Shown here: in pieces, positions 1 to 5,224 of the stretch
Layout: each line of letters opens with the position of its first letter
How positions within the stretch are numbered: the first letter of the stretch is position 1
Assembly (NCBI GenBank): GCA_023230265.1
Contig: JALNXR010000161.1
Span: 1-5,224, forward strand
DNA length: 5,224 bases
Direction of reading: 5' to 3'
From: Bacteroidales bacterium
Lineage (GTDB): Bacteria > Bacteroidota > Bacteroidia > Bacteroidales > UBA932
Translations under genes and position numbers: made by a program
Notes under the pieces: model-generated
The model's database searches: none
Told to the model about the DNA's origin: nothing
What the model saw: only the letters and a program-made list of their open reading frames with translations

Positions 1-658
1 AAAAATCAACCTCTCTTATAAAATCGGCATCGATTATCCCCACCGGACCCCCGGAAGAGCCCTGAGTGCTAAAATGGTTAATGGAGGGAATCTCAATTCC
101 GTCAAGAAAGTATCTGTTTTCTGAGGGGCCTCCGCCTCTTACCAGCACATCATTTCTAAAACCTCCTCCGGCAAGGTTACCCACTCCGGGAAGAGATGCC
201 ACAACTCTGGAGATATCGCGGTTAGCACCCGGATTTCTTTCAATCTCCTGTATCCCGATGGTTCTCTGTGAGAGTGGGGATTCCGGAATTCGTCTAAAGG
301 GGTCTGCCTTTGGTTTTACAGTAACTCCGCTAAGCTGAAAACTCTCCTCCTCCAGTTCTATTGTAATAAAAGTCCCCTTGAGAGAGAGCATTAACTCCTC
401 GGTAATATATTGGTTGTATCCGAGAATATCCACCTGGAGACGGTACATCCCTGCAGGCAGATTGTCAAGGGAGAAGAGTCCCAGGGTGTCAGATGTTGAA
501 TATTTGGTACCCTGAAAAACAGATATTGTTGCAAAAGATACAGGTTCCCTTGTATACTTGTCAATCACTTTTCCCTTAATTGAGAAATCGGCAGAAAGCA
601 CATGCTGGCTTAATAACAAAGCCGGTAATAATAAAAATATGTGTAAAAGTCTGGTCAT
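1..658 (-). CDS. TonB-dependent outer-membrane receptor, N-terminal part (cut by left edge)
   Basis: This reading frame is open from ATG at 658 to the window edge and gives 219 residues. Residues 1-23 form a signal peptide: a basic start (MTR), a leucine-rich core, and a likely cut after LSA. Residues about 27-105 read as a carboxypeptidase-regulatory-like beta-sandwich (GKVIDKYTREPVSFATISV, then TSDTLGLFSLDNLPAGMYRL), which is typical of Bacteroidota receptors. From about residue 120 the plug domain follows, with the characteristic NPGANRDISRVVASLPGV, DVLVRGGGPSENRYFLDGIEI and a final IREVDF. The beta-barrel lies outside the window, so the substrate cannot be read. Such receptors import siderophores, haem, cobalamin, glycans or peptides using TonB-ExbBD energy. 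The plug does not look like the SusC subfamily, and no SusD gene is seen. The start lies 74 nt after the stop of the membrane ferredoxin gene on the same strand, so co-transcription is plausible. The family call is firm; the ligand is unknown. Confidence 0.93.
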   Translation of the reverse strand, partial: MTRLLHIFLLLPALLLSQHVLSADFSIKGKVIDKYTREPVSFATISVFQGTKYSTSDTLGLFSLDNLPAGMYRLQVDILGYNQYITEELMLSLKGTFITIELEEESFQLSGVTVKPKADPFRRIPESPLSQRTIGIQEIERNPGANRDISRVVASLPGVGNLAGGGFRNDVLVRGGGPSENRYFLDGIEIPSINHFSTQGSSGGPVGIIDADFIREVDF

Positions 659-732
659 ATTTAATGTTTGAGACATGTGTAACAAATAATATGTTAAATG
701 GTTTATTGTATAAAGTTAACAATATTCCAAAT

Positions 733-1713
733 TTATACTCTGGCTATTGAGATAAAAAGTGAATGAAGGATGACGGTAATTGTAATCCATAACATCTCTG
801 CATTTTGAGGAGAGATGTTGAAAAATTTATACTCAAACGCATTGTCCCTGCAATTTGCAAGACAGTCTCCACAATAGGTACAGGTCATACCAATCTTACG
901 CCTGTTGATAAGAGAAGGAGTGAGAGCCTGATATTTGCAGGATTTTGTACAGGCATAACATTTTGTGCATTTGTCCGTGATTATGAATCTGAATGGTGAA
1001 ATGAACTTTATGTGGTTAACCACCGTCCCCAGGGGACAGAAGTTGGAACAGTGATACATATACCCTCTTTTACGGGAAACCAGGATTATTATTCCCAGGC
1101 CGGTCACCCCAAAAAGTATTGCAAGAAGTGTTGCAATATTCTCTGAACCGGATATAAACCTCAGGATTAAAGCAACAGCCACTGTAAAGATTAATATGAA
1201 TATTTTCTGTCTGTAGCTGAAATCCTTGCTTCTTACTCTCTTTTTCCTACCGGCTGCAGCTGCATCTAATGAGCCAAAATAGGAGAGATGGCTGCACCAG
1301 GCGGGGCCGGTGAGCATCAGAGTGCTCAGAAAGAGAATTATCATAAACCATGAACTGAACCGGTAGAGAGGCCCGGCAATAAGTATGGCAGGTACCGGAA
1401 CATGCAGTTTTCCGCTGAACAGGAATATTGAATCAACTGCAATACCGAGCATCAGTTGAGTGTAAAACACAATCGAAAAAACAGTCCATGATCTTAACCG
1501 CCAGCGAGTTCTGCTCTCCCGCGGGATCATTTTATAAGCAAGAAATGCTCCGTAAAGTGAGATCAGAAAGATCTGAAGCCACCCCCCGTTGCAGAAGAGC
1601 CGCTCTGCAAGCAGAAGCGGCTTATCCGGAACGGTTTGAACAACTGACAGCAATATGGCAACAATCACAAATACTGCTGCCGGTATTGCTATGTTTTGTC
1701 TACTTGGTTGCAC
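733..1713 (-). CDS. Polytopic membrane [4Fe-4S] ferredoxin, NapH/CcoG-like
   Basis: This is a 326-residue inner-membrane electron-transfer protein. Hydrophobic segments lie near residues 8-28, 45-62, 76-99, 119-136, 171-188, 194-213 and 307-324. Basic loops (about 61-74, 155-170 and 214-216) put the iron-sulfur part in the cytoplasm by the positive-inside rule. Two complete CxxCxxCxxxC motifs (C249-C259 and C278-C288) should bind two [4Fe-4S] clusters. A CxxxCP motif (C222, C226) precedes them, as in NapH, NosR and CcoG relatives. The matching earlier motif, GPAWCSHLSYFG, keeps C140 but has S144 where a second cysteine is expected. The start is GTG at 1713: an in-frame TGA lies immediately before it, and the next candidate starts would cut into the first membrane helix. 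The gene overlaps the protease gene by 14 nt, indicating translational coupling. Family relatives pass electrons between quinols, nitrate or nitrous-oxide reductases, or metal ions. None of those partner genes is visible, so the electron acceptor is unknown. Confidence 0.9.
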   Translation of the reverse strand: MQPSRQNIAIPAAVFVIVAILLSVVQTVPDKPLLLAERLFCNGGWLQIFLISLYGAFLAYKMIPRESRTRWRLRSWTVFSIVFYTQLMLGIAVDSIFLFSGKLHVPVPAILIAGPLYRFSSWFMIILFLSTLMLTGPAWCSHLSYFGSLDAAAAGRKKRVRSKDFSYRQKIFILIFTVAVALILRFISGSENIATLLAILFGVTGLGIIILVSRKRGYMYHCSNFCPLGTVVNHIKFISPFRFIITDKCTKCYACTKSCKYQALTPSLINRRKIGMTCTYCGDCLANCRDNAFEYKFFNISPQNAEMLWITITVILHSLFISIARV

Positions 1714-4204
1714 TCAATATATTCTCCATGTATCTAATGAGATAAGCATAATGTGCCTCTGAGTTGAAGTCATTTACCTTAATCCCCTTTAGATATTTCA
1801 AAGTCTTGATGATCTTGTAATAGGCGACTGAAGAAGCCTCTGTAATATCCTTGGGATTTGATGTTGGAGGAGGCGGAGGACCAAACCTGGTCACTGCATT
1901 TGCTCCGGTAAAAAGATCACAGAGTGATACAACATACAGTTTCTGCAATATTCTGTCATAGGTGTTGGTTACCTTGTTTGCCCAGACAACCTTGTCCAGT
2001 GATCCGAACATATCTTCAAGAGTGTATGCGTTTTTACCAAGGTCCTTCTCTGCAGAAGCGAGATTCATTATCACCCTTTTGCTCATAAGAGAAGAGAGAG
2101 CAGTAGTGTATGCTCTTTCTATATACATCTCAGGACGGCTTACAAACTTGTTCATATACTCATTTGGAATAAGCCAGAGGGGTGGATTTTCAAAGAGATG
2201 TCTGTTAAGGAAATCCATTGCTTCCTGCTGTCTCTCCTTTTCAACGATTGTATATACATCCCCGGATTCTTCAACCGATTTGGAATCCTGATAAACACCG
2301 CCAATCCATTTAACAACATGACCTATGTATCTGCGGAACTGATTGTTAACCTCTGTATGCATTGTTCTGAGGTTTTCATAATCTTCGTTTGGTTCTTTTG
2401 TCCACTCACCGATTCCGTCCATCACAAACTTAAGGTTTTTAATACCAAGTTCGTTGGTCTTCATCTGGTTTTCTCCAAGATCTTCCGACTGGAATCTGGG
2501 ATCATTCGAACTGCTCTCTGTGCCGAATTTAAATCTCTTGTCCTGTGTCTTTTCTATTATCCACTTATTTATCTGCGATCTCTCTTTTGCAGGATCGTCA
2601 ATATCCGGAAATCTTCTATATCCCCACTCTATTGCCCAGAGGTCGTAATGGTTGATTCTGGGGAAGAGCAGTTCTCTTGGGATATTGTCGCCGGGCTGGG
2701 CAACATAGTTAAACCGGGAGTAGTCCATTATTGAAGTTGTGTGGCCGTTTGCTCTCAGAAAAGCTGTATCCCGGAGTTGTTCGGCAGTGTAGAGTGCTGT
2801 CCCCGCAAAATTGTGCCTCAGGCCAAGAGTGTGGCCAACTTCGTGTGAGGAGACAAACCTGATAAGCTGACCCATGAGTTCGGTGTCAAAGGTCATCTTT
2901 CTTGCAGCAGGGTCAACCGGTGAGCATTGTATCAAATACCAGTTTCTCACCAGTGACATTACATTGTGATACCAGTTGATGTGGCTTTCAATAATCTCAC
3001 CTGAACGGGGATCGCTCACATGTGGACCGCTGGCGTTGGGAGTATTGGATGGTTTGTAAACAATTGCACAGAATCTTGCATCCTCAAGTGACCAGGTTGA
3101 ATCCTTATCCTTTGACGGAGCCTTCAGAGCATAAATTGCATTTTTAAATCCGGCCTTTTCAAAGGCAACCTGCCAGTCATTCACCCCCTGGATAAGGTAA
3201 GGAACCCACTCTTCTGGAGTTGACGGATCTATGTAAAACACAATCGGTTTTGCAGGCTCAACAAGTTCGCCTCTTTTATATTTTTCAACATCCTCAGGTT
3301 TTGGTTCAAGCCTGAATCTGGTTATCATGGATATTCTCTTCACACCTTGGGGGTCATGGCTGAAATCGGTGTAGTTTTCTGTGAAGTAGCCAACTCTGTC
3401 ATCAGCATATATGGCTGTCATAGGAACCTTGGGAAGAAGTACAAAAGAGTTGTTGAGTTCATAGGTAGCAGTGCCCCCGTCAGATCTTCCGTATGTCTTG
3501 ACACTCTTTACCTCTGTGTTTATGGGATAGGTGTTAATTGAAGAGATGTAGGATGCCTCCCTTACAAGTCCTCCGAGTTTAAATGCAGTTTTACCTGAAG
3601 TGCCACCTTTGGGGAAGAAGAGTATCTCAGAATCCGCACTAAAGAGGTCGGTCACATCAATCAGTCTGTCGCTCTTGTCCGCTGACTCAGCCTTAATCTC
3701 AAAAGTGGCAATGATAGCATTGACATTTGATCTGAGAACAGACTGGAACATTGCACTTGTGCTGTCTTTAACCCTCTCCCTGCCAAGTATATTTGTCAGA
3801 AAAATTTTATTATTGGGACCTTTTTCAAATTTAAATACAGCTGAGTTAACATCATCACCTGCATATCCTGTAAAATCTGTCCTGATCCCCTCTGCAGCTT
3901 TTGATATCCTTGTAACCATAAGAATATCTCTGCCGATCAGAGAGTCGTTTATAGTCAGAAAATATCTGCCGTCCTGAAAAATTACAGGTGTGAGTCCCTT
4001 CATTACCCTGGTTCCGGGTTTAATGAATTTGTCGATTGTCAGAGGAGATTTTTCAGGAGCTTTTTTTGCAGTGTCCTGAGAGTTCTCCTGAGTTTGCTGC
4101 TTTGCTGCCACTCTCATATTAGGTCTCTGTGCACTTAACACAGTAGTCCCGGCTATACAAAGAGCAATAATGAGTGCGGTCGTGATCCTTTTGTTAAAAA
4201 CCAT
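1700..4204 (-). CDS. Exported zinc-dependent metalloprotease (DUF5118/DUF5117/DUF4953 family)
   Basis: This 834-residue protein begins with a signal peptide (basic NKR, hydrophobic core about 8-23, likely cut after A25), so it acts in the periplasm, outer membrane or outside. Cys16 lies in the core, but the residue before it is Leu, which does not fit a lipobox. A low-complexity polar linker follows (about 30-55). Next come a short DUF5118-like segment (about 57-103), a DUF5117-like beta-rich region (about 110-300) and the catalytic DUF4953-like part (about 430-740). The active site is the metzincin signature HEVGHTLGLRH: H454, H458 and H464 are zinc ligands and E455 is the catalytic base. 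A Met-turn, SIMDY, lies 29 residues on (M493). Length and order are normal for this family, which is common in Bacteroidota and has no well-defined substrate. A five-proline run (P776-P780) lies near the C terminus. ATG at 4204 is chosen because it gives a complete signal peptide. It is the first gene of the leftward operon, and its TAG stop lies inside the next gene. Confidence 0.93.
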   Translation of the reverse strand: MVFNKRITTALIIALCIAGTTVLSAQRPNMRVAAKQQTQENSQDTAKKAPEKSPLTIDKFIKPGTRVMKGLTPVIFQDGRYFLTINDSLIGRDILMVTRISKAAEGIRTDFTGYAGDDVNSAVFKFEKGPNNKIFLTNILGRERVKDSTSAMFQSVLRSNVNAIIATFEIKAESADKSDRLIDVTDLFSADSEILFFPKGGTSGKTAFKLGGLVREASYISSINTYPINTEVKSVKTYGRSDGGTATYELNNSFVLLPKVPMTAIYADDRVGYFTENYTDFSHDPQGVKRISMITRFRLEPKPEDVEKYKRGELVEPAKPIVFYIDPSTPEEWVPYLIQGVNDWQVAFEKAGFKNAIYALKAPSKDKDSTWSLEDARFCAIVYKPSNTPNASGPHVSDPRSGEIIESHINWYHNVMSLVRNWYLIQCSPVDPAARKMTFDTELMGQLIRFVSSHEVGHTLGLRHNFAGTALYTAEQLRDTAFLRANGHTTSIMDYSRFNYVAQPGDNIPRELLFPRINHYDLWAIEWGYRRFPDIDDPAKERSQINKWIIEKTQDKRFKFGTESSSNDPRFQSEDLGENQMKTNELGIKNLKFVMDGIGEWTKEPNEDYENLRTMHTEVNNQFRRYIGHVVKWIGGVYQDSKSVEESGDVYTIVEKERQQEAMDFLNRHLFENPPLWLIPNEYMNKFVSRPEMYIERAYTTALSSLMSKRVIMNLASAEKDLGKNAYTLEDMFGSLDKVVWANKVTNTYDRILQKLYVVSLCDLFTGANAVTRFGPPPPPTSNPKDITEASSVAYYKIIKTLKYLKGIKVNDFNSEAHYAYLIRYMENILSATK

Positions 4205-4206
4205 GC

Positions 4207-4235
4207 TTTTTAATAATTTTTGTTAATAATTCTTG
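4207..4235. repeat. Imperfect tandem repeat next to the divergent promoter
   Basis: Two 16-nt copies, 4207-4222 and 4220-4235, are offset by 13 nt and agree at 14 of 16 positions. Both contain the core TTAATAATT (4210-4218 and 4223-4231) and end in TTG. The repeat covers most of the predicted protease leader and the area where a -33 box for the permease would lie. It may be a regulatory site, or chance similarity in an A+T-rich leader. Confidence 0.4.
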
Positions 4236-4241
4236 AACTGA

Positions 4242-4249
4242 CAAAGATA
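4242..4249 (-). promoter_or_regulatory. Predicted -7 element for the protease operon
   Basis: Read on the minus strand this is TATCTTTG, again a full match to TAnnTTTG. It lies 37 nt upstream of the protease ATG, so the predicted leader is about 30 nt and A-rich, as is common for Bacteroidota genes that lack a Shine-Dalgarno sequence. No TTG was found at the expected -33 distance on this strand. The element forms part of the left arm of the inverted repeat. Confidence 0.55.
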
Positions 4250-4260
4250 TAAAAAATGTA

Positions 4261-4268
4261 TATCTTTG
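4261..4268 (+). promoter_or_regulatory. Predicted -7 element for the ABC permease gene
   Basis: TATCTTTG matches the Bacteroidota sigma -7 consensus TAnnTTTG at every defined position. A possible -33 TTG lies at 4233-4235, but the 25-nt spacing is longer than the usual roughly 17-23 nt, so that part is weak. Transcription should begin about 5-8 nt downstream, leaving only a few bases before the ATG at 4279. The element forms part of the right arm of the inverted repeat. Confidence 0.55.
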
Positions 4269-4278
4269 CTAATATCTT

Positions 4279-5058
4279 ATGAAATACGGATTTTTCAAAG
4301 AGAATATTTCACTTGTATTTACGCTGCTGTCAGCAGTTATCCTGCTTTTTCTGATAGCTCCGCTTGCAGGGCTTTTTCTCTCTCTTAAGGCTCCGGCACT
4401 ATTTGAGACCATTAAAGACCCGGCTGTAAGTGAAAGTATATTTATTACCCTGCTGATCTCTTCTCTGTTTACTCTTGCAGCAGCCATTTTTGCTCTTCCA
4501 CTTGCATACTTACTTGCAAGAAAACGATTCCCTGGAAAGGGATTCGTAGAAGGGTTGATTGATATCCCTGTGGTTATTCCCCATTCTGCTGCAGGAATCG
4601 CTATACTCGGCTTTATATCAAGAGATTCTGTTTTAGGCAGTATTGCCGCCGGTGCCGGTCTTAATCTTGTGGGCTCACCTTTTGCAATAGGACTCGCGAT
4701 GGCCTTTGTCAGCATCCCCTTTCTGATAAACTCCGCAAGAGATGGTTTTGCAGCTGTTCCGCTGAGACTGGAACAGGCAGCCCGCACTCTGGGAGCCTCA
4801 GGACTAAGAGTCTTCACATCCATATCCCTGCCTCTGGCAAAAAGATCAGTGGTAAGCGGACTTGTTTTGATGTTCGCCAGGGGGATGAGTGAGTTCGGAG
4901 CTGTGGTGATAGTTGCCTATCATCCTATGACTACCCCGGTTATGATATTTGACCGTTTTAACTCTTACGGGATAGACTATGCAAGACCTGTTGCCGCAAT
5001 ATTTATTGCAGTTACCCTGATCATATTTTTTCTTTTAAGAGTATACCAGAAGAGATGA
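4279..5058 (+). CDS. ABC transporter permease, tungstate/molybdate type (WtpB/ModB-like)
   Basis: This is a 259-residue inner-membrane permease with about six helices (near residues 10-36, 52-80, 92-112, 132-150, 190-213 and 236-255). The cytoplasmic coupling (EAA) loop is clear at residues 165-185: EQAARTLGA followed by SISLPLA, the surface that docks on the ATPase. Segments such as GLIDIPVVIPHSAAGIAILG, LINSARDGFAAVPLRLEQAA, and RGMSEFGAVVIVAYHPMTTP with the following VMIFDRF resemble the WtpB/ModB branch of oxyanion permeases more than CysT/CysW. I therefore infer tungstate or molybdate import, with sulfate a less likely alternative. ATG at 4279 is effectively the only start, because an in-frame TAA lies at 4270-4272 and the next Met is at residue 141. 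Its stop overlaps the next start (ATGA), so the ATPase is translationally coupled. No binding-protein gene precedes it; the neighbour upstream is the divergent protease. Confidence is high for the permease and moderate for the substrate. Confidence 0.9.
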   Translation: MKYGFFKENISLVFTLLSAVILLFLIAPLAGLFLSLKAPALFETIKDPAVSESIFITLLISSLFTLAAAIFALPLAYLLARKRFPGKGFVEGLIDIPVVIPHSAAGIAILGFISRDSVLGSIAAGAGLNLVGSPFAIGLAMAFVSIPFLINSARDGFAAVPLRLEQAARTLGASGLRVFTSISLPLAKRSVVSGLVLMFARGMSEFGAVVIVAYHPMTTPVMIFDRFNSYGIDYARPVAAIFIAVTLIIFFLLRVYQKR

Positions 5059-5224
5059 ACAATCCAGGAATAATAGTACTTAGAGCAGAAGAGCTGGAAT
5101 ACAGTGCCGGGGAGTTCAGACTGGGGCCTCTCTCCCTTACAGTAAAGGAGGGAGACTATCTTGCCGTGACAGGAGCATCAGGATCGGGAAAATCTATGTT
5201 GCTGGAACTCATTGCCGGATTGAG
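5055..5224 (+). CDS. ABC transporter ATP-binding subunit, N-terminal part (cut by right edge)
   Basis: The frame opens with ATG at 5055, overlapping the permease stop in the sequence ATGA, and runs open to the window edge, giving 56 residues. It starts like an ABC ATPase nucleotide-binding domain: a first beta-strand pair with Y16 in the usual aromatic A-loop region (EELEYSAGEF), then LGPLSLTVKEGDYLAVTG. The Walker A motif GASGSGKS follows at residues 40-47, with K46 as the phosphate-binding lysine, then MLLELIAGL. The Q-loop, ABC signature and Walker B are beyond the edge. By position it energises the adjacent WtpB/ModB-like permease and would be the ModC/WtpC counterpart. Whether it has a C-terminal molybdate-binding (TOBE) domain, which would help settle the substrate, cannot be seen. 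Confidence 0.9.
   Translation, partial: MNNPGIIVLRAEELEYSAGEFRLGPLSLTVKEGDYLAVTGASGSGKSMLLELIAGL

Larger units (their letters stand above)
4242..4268. repeat. Perfect 10-bp inverted repeat in the divergent promoter
   Basis: CAAAGATATA at 4242-4251 and TATATCTTTG at 4259-4268 are exact reverse complements, separated by a 7-nt spacer (4252-4258). Each arm contains one outward-facing -7 element. The dyad could simply reflect two back-to-back promoters, or it could be the site of a dimeric regulator acting on both operons. A transcription terminator is unlikely because the dyad is A+T-rich and sits between two gene starts. Confidence 0.8.

Noticed and set aside
66..338. Plus-strand frame of 90 codons
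   Set aside because: It lies opposite the TonB receptor, whose translation is a clear family match. The plus-strand product has no recognisable domain.
659..732. Possible separate promoter or terminator in the gap before the TonB receptor
   Set aside because: The gap is A+T-rich. The nearest -7-like string on the minus strand, TATTATTTG, has one base too many between TA and TTTG, and no TTG lies at the right distance upstream. No GC-rich hairpin with a T run is present either.
1428..1745. Plus-strand frame of 105 codons
   Set aside because: It is antisense to the membrane ferredoxin and its overlap with the protease. The product looks like random composition.
1962..2734. Several overlapping plus-strand frames of 64-178 codons
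   Set aside because: All lie opposite the metalloprotease, whose full-length frame has a signal peptide, zinc site and Met-turn. These are shadow frames.
3600..3977. Plus-strand frame of 125 codons
   Set aside because: It is antisense to the protease N-terminal region and has no domain, promoter or operon context.
4130..4204. Lipoprotein signal in the metalloprotease (Cys16)
   Set aside because: The residue before the cysteine is Leu, not Gly, Ala or Ser, and a good type I cleavage site follows at A25.
4269..4823. Minus-strand frame of 184 codons covering the promoter gap edge and permease
   Set aside because: It is the complement of the well-supported permease gene. Its Ala/Ser/Pro-rich product is a typical shadow of membrane-protein codons.

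Overview
The window looks like chromosomal DNA of a Bacteroidota bacterium, probably of the Bacteroidales type. Three things point there: a TonB-dependent receptor with an N-terminal carboxypeptidase-regulatory-like domain, a metalloprotease of the DUF5117/DUF4953 type that is common in this phylum, and two TAnnTTTG -7 promoter elements in the only divergent intergenic gap. Base composition is moderate, and no gene stands out as foreign. No mobile element, CRISPR array, tRNA or rRNA was seen.

Minus-strand block (1-4204). Reading leftwards from 4204 there are three co-directional genes. The first encodes an 834-residue exported zinc metalloprotease. The second encodes a 326-residue inner-membrane [4Fe-4S] protein of the NapH/CcoG type; it starts at GTG and overlaps the protease gene by 14 nt. 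After a 74-nt A+T-rich gap comes the first 219 residues of a TonB-dependent outer-membrane receptor, cut by the left edge. The overlap and spacing suggest one transcription unit, with products in the periplasm (or cell surface), inner membrane and outer membrane. A role in uptake and reductive handling of a metal or metal complex is conceivable, but it is only inferred from gene order.

Divergent promoter region (4205-4278). This 74-bp gap holds a perfect 10-bp inverted repeat, and each arm contains TATCTTTG, a full match to the Bacteroidota -7 element. The two elements point outward, one towards each flanking gene. The region therefore looks like a compact overlapping divergent promoter, and the repeat may also be an operator. 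An imperfect tandem repeat lies beside it, mostly in the protease leader.

Plus-strand block (4279-5224). An ABC transporter permease resembling the tungstate/molybdate permeases WtpB/ModB is followed, with an ATGA overlap, by the start of its ATPase gene, which is cut by the right edge after the Walker A motif. No substrate-binding protein gene lies upstream of the permease, so if one is linked it must be outside the window.

Nothing here is clearly a new system. The most unusual points are the symmetric divergent promoter, the protease/ferredoxin/receptor gene set, and a serine replacing an expected cysteine in the membrane ferredoxin.
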